Shown in pieces: positions 1 to 6,222 of a stretch of DNA of 8,522 bases (its first letter is position 1; each line of letters opens with the position of its first letter). The position numbers and the translations under genes are program-made. A model generated the notes under the pieces. The model was not told the origin of the DNA. It saw nothing but the letters and a program-made list of their open reading frames with translations, and searched no databases. Origin of the DNA: Thermoproteota archaeon (GTDB lineage Archaea > Thermoproteota > Thermoprotei_A > Sulfolobales > Acidilobaceae); assembly GCA_013152575.1 (NCBI GenBank), contig JAADGB010000010.1, positions 1-8,522 of the forward strand, written 5' to 3'.

Positions 1-140
1 CAGATCTTGTCTCCCTTGGTCGTGGTCTTTACTATCTCGTATTGTACCCCGTCTCCTAGCCTGGAGGATATGTATTCCATGATTATCTCGACTTGCTTGA
101 GGCTGAGCCTTGATGGTCTAGCTGCTACTCTTATCTTCAA
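1..140 (-). CDS. hemC: Hydroxymethylbilane synthase (porphobilinogen deaminase), 5' part only
   Basis: This is the first 46 codons of a minus-strand gene that runs off the left edge; family members are about 300 residues long. HemC joins four porphobilinogens into hydroxymethylbilane in the cytoplasm. The visible N-terminus has the family signature: a KIRVAARPSRLSLKQ segment (residues 2-16), corresponding to the IATRxSxLALxQ strand-helix of other HemC proteins, and a KTTTKGDKI segment (residues 38-46), corresponding to the conserved TKGD loop. The catalytic cysteine region lies outside the window. The start is a TTG at 140-138. No other start is possible in this frame, because the hemL stop TAA (146-144) is in the same frame only one codon upstream (TAA ACC TTG). 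A GGGTGGAT ribosome site with a 6-nt spacer supports it. It is the fourth gene of the hemA-hemB-hemL-hemC operon. The identification is firm for the fragment seen. Confidence 0.88.
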   Translation of the reverse strand, partial: MKIRVAARPSRLSLKQVEIIMEYISSRLGDGVQYEIVKTTTKGDKI

Positions 141-143
141 GGT

Positions 144-1415
144 TTAATCCACCCTTCCGAGTGCTTTTTCGAAGGCTTGCTGGAACAGGCGTACTTCGTC
201 TTCTCCGTGTACGATGCTTGTGAAAAACGCCTCCATCTGGCTAGGTGCGACTAGTATATCCTCCTTCACTAGCTCCTCGTGTATCTTTAGGAACCTCTCC
301 TTGTCAGCTCTTCTGACATCGTCTGGAGACTCGACAGAGTCTACTCCGATGTAGAATTGTAGCATGGACTCTACTCTCACGATCGCGTAATGCTCATACT
401 TCCTCCTCAGCGTGTCGTCGATTATCTCCATTATCGCCTTAGACGCGGCAGTCGCCTTGTCTAGGCCCTCTTTCTCAAGCGTCTCTATTGTTGCGAGGCC
501 TGCCGCCATAGAGATTGGGTGTCCATTGAATGTTCCTGCATTGAATACGGGTCCCTTCGGCGTTAGCAGCTCCATTATCTCTCTGCGCCCGGCGACTGCA
601 CCGACTGGGAAGCCGCCTCCTATTATCTTGCCCAGTGTTACGAGATCAGCCTCTATACCAAAGTATCGCTGGGCGCCTCCTAGGGATAGTCGGAATCCTG
701 TAATGACCTCGTCGAATATGAGTAGGCTACCGTATTCACTTGTTAGTTTCCTGAGCGCGGTTAGGAATTCCTGTTTCGGCTTTATGACTCCATAGTTTCC
801 AACCACCGGCTCAACTATTACTGCAGCTATCTCCTCTCCATGTTTCCTGAAGATGTCCTCTAGGCCTGCTACGTCGTTATAGTTGCCTACGATTGTAAGC
901 TGTGTTAACTCGATGGGTACTCCTTTACTTGTCGGTACTCCGAGGTGGCTTGCGGCCCTACCCGCTTTGACAAGTACATGGTCGTGTGCGCCGTGGTAGC
1001 AGCCGTCGAACTTGAGGATCTTGCTCCTACCTGTATATCCTCTTGCTAGTCTTATCGCTAGCATAGTTGCCTCTGTTCCACTGTTGACGAATCTGATCAG
1101 GCCTCCAGGGTAAATGTGGGATAGTATCTTTCTGGCTAGCTTGATTTCGAGCTCTGTGAGGGCTCCGAATAGCCACCCGTTTTCGAGCGTCTCTCTCACT
1201 CTCTCCAACACGGCGGGGTGGCGATGGCCTAGGATTAGTGGTCCGTAGCCTAGTACGTGGTCTAGTAGCTTGTTACCATTGATGTCGTAGATGTAGGGTC
1301 CCTCGCCTCTCCTAACTATGAGGGGGTATGGTTTGTAGAAGGCCCTGACAGGGCTATTAACGCCGCCCACAAGGTAATGTGATGCCTCCTCTAGTATCCC
1401 TACCGGGTCCACCAT
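144..1415 (-). CDS. hemL: Glutamate-1-semialdehyde 2,1-aminomutase
   Basis: This cytoplasmic PLP enzyme converts glutamate-1-semialdehyde (the HemA product) to 5-aminolevulinate. It is 423 residues, normal for the family. Visible motifs in order are GGVNSPVRAF (17-26), typical of GSA aminomutases rather than other class III aminotransferases; NSGTEA (111-116), the phosphate-binding region; FDGCYHGAHD (136-145); IFDEV (233-237), which contacts the PLP ring nitrogen; and TLGKIIGGGFPVGA (260-273) with the Schiff-base lysine K263. The ATG at 1415-1413 overlaps the hemB stop by one base (TAATG), so translation is probably coupled. A purine-rich GGGGAGGAT tract lies very close upstream, so the GTG that forms codon 2 is an alternative start. 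The hemC TTG follows its stop by 3 nt in the same frame. All catalytic residues expected are present, and nothing is truncated. Confidence 0.97.
   Translation of the reverse strand: MVDPVGILEEASHYLVGGVNSPVRAFYKPYPLIVRRGEGPYIYDINGNKLLDHVLGYGPLILGHRHPAVLERVRETLENGWLFGALTELEIKLARKILSHIYPGGLIRFVNSGTEATMLAIRLARGYTGRSKILKFDGCYHGAHDHVLVKAGRAASHLGVPTSKGVPIELTQLTIVGNYNDVAGLEDIFRKHGEEIAAVIVEPVVGNYGVIKPKQEFLTALRKLTSEYGSLLIFDEVITGFRLSLGGAQRYFGIEADLVTLGKIIGGGFPVGAVAGRREIMELLTPKGPVFNAGTFNGHPISMAAGLATIETLEKEGLDKATAASKAIMEIIDDTLRRKYEHYAIVRVESMLQFYIGVDSVESPDDVRRADKERFLKIHEELVKEDILVAPSQMEAFFTSIVHGEDEVRLFQQAFEKALGRVD
147..154 (-). promoter_or_regulatory. Ribosome binding site deciding the TTG start of hemC
   Basis: On the minus strand this reads GGGTGGAT. 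It lies inside the last codons of hemL and ends 6 nt before the TTG at 140-138, the same spacing as most other genes here. It matches part of the archaeal anti-Shine-Dalgarno complement GGAGGTGATC and makes the rare TTG start credible. Confidence 0.6.
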
Positions 1416-2434
1416 TATCCTCCCCTCTGGAGCTTAACGATATCCAGGGCGTGGTATGTGATCACGATATCCGCGCCCGCTCTCCTGATCGCTGAGACTA
1501 TCTCCACCATTAGACTGGTCTTATCGGCGTAGCCGTGTTTAGCCATGAGCTCGACCAGCATGTACTCGCCGCTGACATTGTAGGCGGCGAGTGGAACATA
1601 GGGGAACTGTGTCTTCACGAGGCGGATAATATCTAGGTAGGCCAACGCCGGCTTTACCATAACGATATCCGCTCCCTCCTTAATGTCTAAGGCGACCTCC
1701 ACCAATGCATCCCTAGCGTTCCTCGGATCAGCCTGGTAGGAGCGTCTATCACCCCATTTAGGGGCAGATTCAAGCACCTCTCTGAAGGGCCCGTAGAAGC
1801 TGCTGGCGTATTTTGCACTATATGCCATTATCGCCGTGTCCCAGTACCCGTTCTCATCGAGTATTTCGCGTATTGCCTTGACCTGTCCATCCATCATGCC
1901 GCTTGGTGCTATGATATCTGTACCGGCCTCTGCCTGGCTAACTGCTATTTTCTGGTAGAGCTTGAGGGTCCCATCGTTATCTACGCACTCGCCATACCTG
2001 CATATTCCGGGGAGGCCGCAGTGTCCAGTGATATGGTAGTTGCATATGCAGAGGTCCGTTGCTATCACGGGCTCGTATCCTAGCTCTCGCCTGATATTGC
2101 GGAGTGCGACCTGTACTGGCCCGTCGGAGGCGTATGCTCTCGAAGCCTTATCATCCTTCACCTTTGGATAGCCGAAGATCAGGAAGCTCTTGATGCCGTG
2201 GTCTAGAGCCTCTTGTATGTAGCTTATGAGCTCGTTGCTAGCTGGTGGGTAATAGTAGTGTCCTGGTAAACTGTCTATTGGCTGTGGCTTATCATGCTTC
2301 TCCGATATGAATATGGGGAGCATTAATGAGCTCGGGGGAATATGTGCCTCGGCCACGATATCCCTTAGACTTGAGAGTAGACGTAGGCGCCTAGGACGGG
2401 ATATAGGATAGCCTGGTAGGCTAGAAGTATCCAT
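1415..2434 (-). CDS. hemB: Porphobilinogen synthase (5-aminolevulinate dehydratase)
   Basis: This enzyme condenses two 5-aminolevulinate molecules to porphobilinogen. It is 339 residues, close to the bacterial and archaeal norm of about 325-340. The metal-binding segment TDLCICNYHITGHCG (126-140) carries three cysteines (C129, C131, C139), the zinc-type site, rather than the aspartate-rich magnesium-type version. The two active-site lysines sit in SAKYASSFYGPFR (K208) and VMVKPAL (K261, the Schiff-base lysine). APSGMMDG (176-183) is another conserved family stretch. The ATG at 2434-2432 overlaps the hemA stop TAA by one base, and a perfect GGAGGTGA ribosome site with a 6-nt spacer lies in the end of hemA. 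It therefore sits in the middle of an operon with hemA before it and hemL after it, in pathway context. Confidence 0.97.
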   Translation of the reverse strand: MDTSSLPGYPISRPRRLRLLSSLRDIVAEAHIPPSSLMLPIFISEKHDKPQPIDSLPGHYYYPPASNELISYIQEALDHGIKSFLIFGYPKVKDDKASRAYASDGPVQVALRNIRRELGYEPVIATDLCICNYHITGHCGLPGICRYGECVDNDGTLKLYQKIAVSQAEAGTDIIAPSGMMDGQVKAIREILDENGYWDTAIMAYSAKYASSFYGPFREVLESAPKWGDRRSYQADPRNARDALVEVALDIKEGADIVMVKPALAYLDIIRLVKTQFPYVPLAAYNVSGEYMLVELMAKHGYADKTSLMVEIVSAIRRAGADIVITYHALDIVKLQRGG

Positions 2435-3624
2435 TACCTTTCACCTCCCAATTTTTCCAAATAATTCTCTTCTAAAATCCTGATAAAGTCATCCAGCCTC
2501 CAGGCCTTGGAGGCCGTCTCGCGAAGACCAACAATGAGGGGATGCAATAGCTTCCTAGAATAGGATGAGAGTATCTTGTAGGTGTCACTACACCCATTAC
2601 TCTTACTCGACTCCACGCGAGCCAAATGATCAGCGTATTCCACAAGCAATTTCAATAGACGGGAGATGTTCCTCTGCCTCAACCTCTCCTCAAGCCTATC
2701 CAAATCCTCGGCTATGATCTCCTCTGCATCACCAATCCACTTCCTCCTCTCCTCGACTACATTATCAATCACATCCTCGAGATCACTGAGTCCGTAGACG
2801 TTGTCGCCCTCCACTACTGGCGGTATAGAAAGGTCAACTATGAGGCCCGCTAACCCATTATCAATAACTAGACCTCTTGGATCATCAACAGCGATAAAGG
2901 CAACATCGAACCCCCTATCTTCGTTGAGTCTCTCCCTAGCCCTAACCTCTACTCCTGGACACGCTTCGTTAACACTACTGGCCGCCCTCATGGGGTCCCT
3001 CGTGTAAACTACCACCTTGCTGGGCGCGAACTCATTACATAACACGCGGAGCACTCCTACTCCGGCGTCTCCCGCTCCTATAACCGCGATCTTTTTCCCA
3101 TTCAGGGTCCCTAGCTTAGAAGCGGCTAGGAATACGGCGGCTGAGGGGTAGCTCGCATGCCCCCTAGAGATTCCTGTCTGAGACCGGACCTTCTTACCCG
3201 TCACAATCGCCTGATGAAACACAGTATCTAGGAGTGGACTCGTATATCCTCTCTCCCTCGCATTCCTCCATTCACGCCTAACTTGACCGAGTATCTCGGG
3301 TTCCCCGATAATCCTGCTCTCAAGGCCGGAAGCTATCCTGATAATCCTCTCGACTGCCTGCCTACCCCTTGATACTTTAGGGCGTACTCCCATTGACTGG
3401 AACATCGACTCTATCTCGGCGAGTACCTTTGGTTCTGCCCCATCAATGTACACTTCAAACCTGTTGCACGTCGATAGGATTAGGATACCGTTTACCTTAG
3501 ATCTTAATCCATATATTCTATCCTTCAGTGATGAGAGTTTCCCTAGCTGTTCCAGGGAGATTTCCTTGTGTGAGGCATAGACTGCCGTTATGCTTTGAAA
3601 AGGGTCGTTGTCTCCTGCGTCCAT
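2434..3624 (-). CDS. hemA: Glutamyl-tRNA reductase
   Basis: This NADPH enzyme reduces glutamyl-tRNA(Glu) to glutamate-1-semialdehyde, the first and usually controlled step of C5-pathway tetrapyrrole synthesis. It is 396 residues from the chosen start. The N-terminal catalytic domain has LSTCNRFEVY (50-59) with the catalytic cysteine C53 and SGLESRIIGEPEILGQV (99-115). The NADPH domain has the Rossmann loop VIGAGDAGVG (about 181-190). The C-terminal part from about residue 280 is charged and helical, as expected of the dimerisation domain. I chose the ATG at 3624-3622 because GGAGATGA precedes it with a 7-nt spacer; a TTG directly before it (3627) would extend the protein by one residue but leaves only 4 nt. 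It is the first gene of the hemA-hemB-hemL-hemC operon, and the 10-bp tandem repeat at 3711-3730 sits 87 bp upstream. Confidence 0.96.
   Translation of the reverse strand: MDAGDNDPFQSITAVYASHKEISLEQLGKLSSLKDRIYGLRSKVNGILILSTCNRFEVYIDGAEPKVLAEIESMFQSMGVRPKVSRGRQAVERIIRIASGLESRIIGEPEILGQVRREWRNARERGYTSPLLDTVFHQAIVTGKKVRSQTGISRGHASYPSAAVFLAASKLGTLNGKKIAVIGAGDAGVGVLRVLCNEFAPSKVVVYTRDPMRAASSVNEACPGVEVRARERLNEDRGFDVAFIAVDDPRGLVIDNGLAGLIVDLSIPPVVEGDNVYGLSDLEDVIDNVVEERRKWIGDAEEIIAEDLDRLEERLRQRNISRLLKLLVEYADHLARVESSKSNGCSDTYKILSSYSRKLLHPLIVGLRETASKAWRLDDFIRILEENYLEKLGGER
2441..2448 (-). promoter_or_regulatory. Strong ribosome binding site of hemB
   Basis: On the minus strand this reads GGAGGTGA, matching the archaeal 16S rRNA tail complement, with a 6-nt spacer to the ATG at 2434. 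It is embedded in the last hemA codons (LGGER), so hemB translation relies on a site inside the upstream gene. Confidence 0.75.
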
Positions 3625-3631
3625 CAATATC

Positions 3632-3639
3632 TCATCTCC
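3632..3639 (-). promoter_or_regulatory. Ribosome binding site deciding the hemA start
   Basis: The minus strand reads GGAGATGA, one mismatch from GGAGGTGA. It lies 7 nt before the ATG at 3624 and only 4 nt before the TTG at 3627, so the ATG is preferred. Its presence also implies that the hemA mRNA has a leader rather than being leaderless. Confidence 0.6.
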
Positions 3640-3681
3640 GTGATGAGGGATAGTTTATTGGTGAGGGATTTCCACAATCGT

Positions 3682-3695
3682 ATTGTCGCCTGTAT
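3682..3695 (-). promoter_or_regulatory. Possible core promoter element of the hemA operon
   Basis: The minus strand reads ATACA-GGCG-ACAAT. The same ATACA-N4-ACAAT arrangement is present upstream of ahbD (8417-8430), in each case shortly downstream of the tandem 10-bp repeat. The ATACA part could be a weak TATA box, which would place the transcript start roughly 25 nt downstream and leave a leader containing the ribosome site. The match to a canonical archaeal TATA box is poor, so this rests mainly on the two-locus similarity. Confidence 0.3.
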
Positions 3696-3710
3696 AGATG
3701 CGAACTTCAC

Positions 3711-3730
3711 ATAATTACGTGTAAGTACGT
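3711..3730. promoter_or_regulatory. Tandem 10-bp repeat, candidate operator between hemA and the CbiX-like gene
   Basis: The plus strand reads ATAATTACGT followed directly by GTAAGTACGT, two copies of a GTAAKTACGT-like unit with a period of exactly 10 bp. Each unit contains an 8-bp near-palindrome of the form GTAANTAC. The same pair, with the units in the opposite order, occurs at 8442-8461 upstream of ahbD, and I found no other copy in the window. Here it lies 87 bp upstream of the hemA ATG (minus strand) and 23 bp upstream of the ATG of the plus-strand chelatase-like gene. It would overlap the core promoter of the latter. Binding by a regulator is inference. Confidence 0.5.
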
Positions 3731-3753
3731 AGACAGTATTCGCCACGGCATCA

Positions 3754-4407
3754 ATGAACTCCACGGGTGTAATCGTCAGAGTGGAAGATGCAAAAAGCAC
3801 AGTGCTGATAGTACATCATAAGACGGTGACGGAGGATGCGACACGCTACTTCAACGAACTCGTTGAACTTGCTAGAAACCTCCAAGAAGCCGAAGTCTAT
3901 AGTGTTGAGGTAGATGACATCGACAATTTAGACGTAGACCCAGACATAGTAGTATCATTATTCATGTTTAGAGGCGGACACCATGCCTCGGTGGAAGAGA
4001 GGTTTAAAGACAAGGTTGTGGGACCCCTACCCTCATCAATCACCCTCCTCCACATACTCCGGCACCTTCCAAGACTAAGAGAGAAACACGACATCAAGGA
4101 AATCGTCCTAATCTATTACACGTCAAAGAGACTCTCAGGAGAGAGGAGGCATGCAGTCAACCAACTCGCTGAAATGCTCGCCAAAAATATAGGGAGTGTG
4201 GTGGGGACCCTAGGCTACACTCCTCCTTCCCAGATAGAATGTAGGGATGAGGCCCTGTATGTTCCATTGAGCATCGCGCCAAGCACTCTTACAGAGAGGC
4301 TTGATTCCTCCGGTTGCCTCAGGATTCCTACCCTGCTGGAGGGAAGCTTGGATCTAGTATTATCGTGGATTATCGGCATCTTCGACGGCTTTCAACGCAG
4401 ACCTTAA
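3754..4407 (+). CDS. CbiX-like sirohydrochlorin chelatase family protein, two-domain
   Basis: 217 residues, the only plus-strand gene. The first half resembles short CbiX chelatases: a strand ending in histidines (VLIVHHKT, 17-24) and, about 55 residues on, VVSLFMFRGGHHASVEE (66-82), which aligns with the family segment VVPLFLxxGxHxxxD. H21/H22 and H76/H77 are the candidate metal-handling histidines. The second half looks like a degenerate repeat of the first: VLIYYTSK (118-125) matches VLIVHHKT, NQLAEML (136-142) matches NELVELA (34-40), and YVPLSIAPSTLTERL (169-183) matches the second histidine segment, but without histidines. The gene's position between sirC and hemA, and the lack of any other chelatase here, suggest it inserts Fe2+ into sirohydrochlorin to give siroheme. 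That is inference; cobalt chelation is the alternative. There is no clear ribosome site before the ATG. A GTG at 3781 preceded by GGGTG is a possible later start. Confidence 0.75.
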   Translation: MNSTGVIVRVEDAKSTVLIVHHKTVTEDATRYFNELVELARNLQEAEVYSVEVDDIDNLDVDPDIVVSLFMFRGGHHASVEERFKDKVVGPLPSSITLLHILRHLPRLREKHDIKEIVLIYYTSKRLSGERRHAVNQLAEMLAKNIGSVVGTLGYTPPSQIECRDEALYVPLSIAPSTLTERLDSSGCLRIPTLLEGSLDLVLSWIIGIFDGFQRRP

Positions 4408-5046
4408 CGCTCTCCTATATGTTTCTTCTTCTAACCCCTTTTCAGCAAGCTTATGGACTTCCTCGTCCGCGTCTGCCGCCAGGTTAGCCTTAAACCGTAG
4501 CTTGGGGTCGGCCACGTTCTCCTTCAAGTACCTCTTCACTCTTGCCATTGCCCTGAACAGTGTCTTGTAGTAGGGGTCCCTCTCCAACACCTCAAGTAGT
4601 CTCTCTAGGGCTCTACGAGCCCCTACACCAGTTTCTCCGAGGCTCGTCGTGGATATGTATAGGCCGTAGCTGGTCTTCCCCCTGTAGGGTACGATAACGT
4701 TTCCGCGGGAGACCTCGACAGCATTATTCACTAGTATCCCTTTCTCCAGGGCTAGCGATGAGATCCTCCTTGATAGTTCCAAGTCGTTTAGGGCTATGAC
4801 TATAATGCTAGCTCCGTCTAGTAGGGATTCGATATCTGCTTTTGACAAGTCTATTCTTCTGAGCGTAACGAGTCCTTGCCTCGAGAGCTCTTTTAGCTGG
4901 TCTGAGAATTCGAGGGCATATACCGTGACCTCTGCTCCCGCCTCGGCGAATAGCTTGGCTCTACGCGTTGCGACCGAGCCCCCGCCGAAGACCGCCACCT
5001 TTAAGCCTCTTGGTCTAATGTAGACCGGGATCCATTCATCCACCAT
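4360..5046 (-). CDS. Precorrin-2 dehydrogenase (SirC/MET8-type NAD-dependent siroheme synthase domain)
   Basis: 228 residues, the usual size for a stand-alone precorrin-2 dehydrogenase, which oxidises precorrin-2 to sirohydrochlorin with NAD+. The N-terminal Rossmann fold is clear: KVAVFGGGSVATRRAKLF (16-33) is the family GGGxVAxRKA loop. ILVNNAVEVSRGNVIVPY (104-121) matches the VNVxDDPxxxDFxxPA segment, and LYISTTSLGETGVGARRALERL (129-150) matches the xISTxGxSPxxARxIRxxIE segment. At the place where a DD pair is usual, this protein has V110-E111. The C-terminal helical part lies in residues 150-228. No methyltransferase domain is fused, unlike CysG. It is the last gene of the ahb operon and overlaps ahbC by 11 bp; its ATG has GGGTGA at 6-nt spacing. 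Its 3' end overlaps the plus-strand chelatase-like gene by 48 bp. Confidence 0.9.
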   Translation of the reverse strand: MVDEWIPVYIRPRGLKVAVFGGGSVATRRAKLFAEAGAEVTVYALEFSDQLKELSRQGLVTLRRIDLSKADIESLLDGASIIVIALNDLELSRRISSLALEKGILVNNAVEVSRGNVIVPYRGKTSYGLYISTTSLGETGVGARRALERLLEVLERDPYYKTLFRAMARVKRYLKENVADPKLRFKANLAADADEEVHKLAEKGLEEETYRRALRSALKAVEDADNPR

Positions 5047-6208
5047 TCCACTTCACCCTTAACTCCGAGGGATTTATGAAGCAGGCTGGATCATCGCCCC
5101 AGAAGTCTCCTGTCAGTGATAGTGCCCTGTTACGGCTGCCACCTCCGCATACCGTCTTGAAGGGACATGATGAGCACTTTGGACCTTTAAGCCTGGATGG
5201 TAGGTCGAAGAATGGTTTGAGCTTCGGGTTATCCCAGCTGAGTATCTCGCTTAGCTTCTGCCTTCTTAGGTCTCCGACTACTATGTAGTCTATGAACTGG
5301 CAAGGCCTAACGGTTCCATCGGGGTATATGCTTACAGTCTTCCTCCCACAGTCGCCTTGGGCCCCTATTAGCTCTAGGTACTCGTTGAACTCCTTGCTGT
5401 TCCTGGATAGCTTGTCTGCTAGGTAGATTCCGGCGAAGTTCATCCTTACAAGTAGTATCTCTAGCCTACCATCGTATGCGCGGGCTTTCTCCACAAGCTC
5501 ATCTATTAGGTTGGTTAGTTGTTCATGGCTTGGCAGGTTATCCACGAGCTCTTTGCCTCGGCCAACTGTGTCTAGTAGATAGATGCTTACCCTCTCCAGG
5601 CCTAGTTCTGCGGCGAAGTCTATCATGCGTGGTACTTCCTCAGCGTTCCAGCGTGTGACGGTCACCCTTAGACCAGTGGGAAGTCCTGCCTTCACAGAGT
5701 TCTTCATACCCTCGACAGCCGCCTTCCATGAGCCCTTTCTACCCCTGAACTTGTCATGCAGTTCAGGGTCGAGGCTGTCTAGGCTTACGCCAACGTATGT
5801 TATGCCGAGTTTTGCGAGTCTCTCGGCGTTTTTCGCGTCTATTAGTGTTCCGTTGGTTGATACGCTTGTCTTCGGCTTGCCGATCCTGTGGAAGTATTCT
5901 AGGACCCTCCAGAACTTCTCGGATATTAGTGGCTCGCCGCCTGTAAACACTACAAGTGGGATGCCTTGCTCTACTATCTCCTCAGAGATCCTCATTACAG
6001 TGTCTAGTGAGGCCTCAGGCTTTGTGGGGTTGGGGCCTGCTCCTATGTAGCAGTGATCGCAGTATAGGTTGCACTTATAGGTTATGTTCCAGAACACTAC
6101 TGGCCTGAGTAGAGTAGTGAACCTACTAGGCCTACCCCTGTGGTATCTCCCTTTGATCCTCGTAGATACAGTTCCCTTCCCTGTAACCATCACGGATAAT
6201 GGGATCAC
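5036..6208 (-). CDS. ahbC: Radical SAM Fe-coproporphyrin III synthase (12,18-didecarboxysiroheme deacetylase), AhbC/NirJ family
   Basis: In the Ahb route AhbC removes the acetate side chains of 12,18-didecarboxysiroheme to give Fe-coproporphyrin III. It has 390 residues. The radical SAM motif is CNLYCDHCY with C46, C50 and C53 binding the 4Fe-4S cluster, followed by TGGEP (89-93), the SAM-binding loop, and STNGTLI (117-123). YVGVSLDS...HDKFRG (138-156) is typical of NirJ/AhbC proteins. The C-terminal SPASM-like region supplies six more cysteines, C287, C303, C345, C348, C354 and C376, for auxiliary clusters. The GTG start (6208) is chosen because GAGGTGA lies 7 nt upstream; an ATG at 6190 is a weaker option. 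It follows ahbAB by 7 nt and overlaps sirC by 11 bp. The choice of AhbC over AhbD rests on the CxxxCNLxCxHCY-type motif and the six extra cysteines. Confidence 0.85.
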   Translation of the reverse strand: MIPLSVMVTGKGTVSTRIKGRYHRGRPSRFTTLLRPVVFWNITYKCNLYCDHCYIGAGPNPTKPEASLDTVMRISEEIVEQGIPLVVFTGGEPLISEKFWRVLEYFHRIGKPKTSVSTNGTLIDAKNAERLAKLGITYVGVSLDSLDPELHDKFRGRKGSWKAAVEGMKNSVKAGLPTGLRVTVTRWNAEEVPRMIDFAAELGLERVSIYLLDTVGRGKELVDNLPSHEQLTNLIDELVEKARAYDGRLEILLVRMNFAGIYLADKLSRNSKEFNEYLELIGAQGDCGRKTVSIYPDGTVRPCQFIDYIVVGDLRRQKLSEILSWDNPKLKPFFDLPSRLKGPKCSSCPFKTVCGGGSRNRALSLTGDFWGDDPACFINPSELRVKWNGG

Positions 6209-6215
6209 TCCTCTC

Positions 6216-6222
6216 TCACCTC
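6216..6222 (-). promoter_or_regulatory. Ribosome binding site deciding the GTG start of ahbC
   Basis: The minus strand reads GAGGTGA. Its TGA is also the stop codon of the ahbAB gene. It is followed by a 7-nt spacer and GTG at 6208, which supports the GTG over the downstream ATG at 6190 and indicates coupling of ahbC translation to the end of ahbAB. Confidence 0.65.

Noticed and set aside
412..795. Plus-strand open frame of 127 codons opposite hemL
   Set aside because: It lies fully inside hemL on the other strand, has no recognisable domain, and its composition is that of a shadow frame. The same applies to plus-strand frames at 2801-3007, 4796-5023, 5076-5288, 5476-5658, 5583-6050, 6484-6765 and 8122-8334.
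3897..4097. Minus-strand open frame opposite the CbiX-like gene
   Set aside because: The plus-strand frame shows chelatase-like segments and an internal repeat, whereas this one has no recognisable feature and is serine- and methionine-rich.
4421..4443. Pyrimidine-rich stretch after the CbiX-like gene as a transcription terminator
   Set aside because: The T runs are short and interrupted, and the stretch is coding sequence of the precorrin-2 dehydrogenase gene on the other strand, so the signal is too weak to call.
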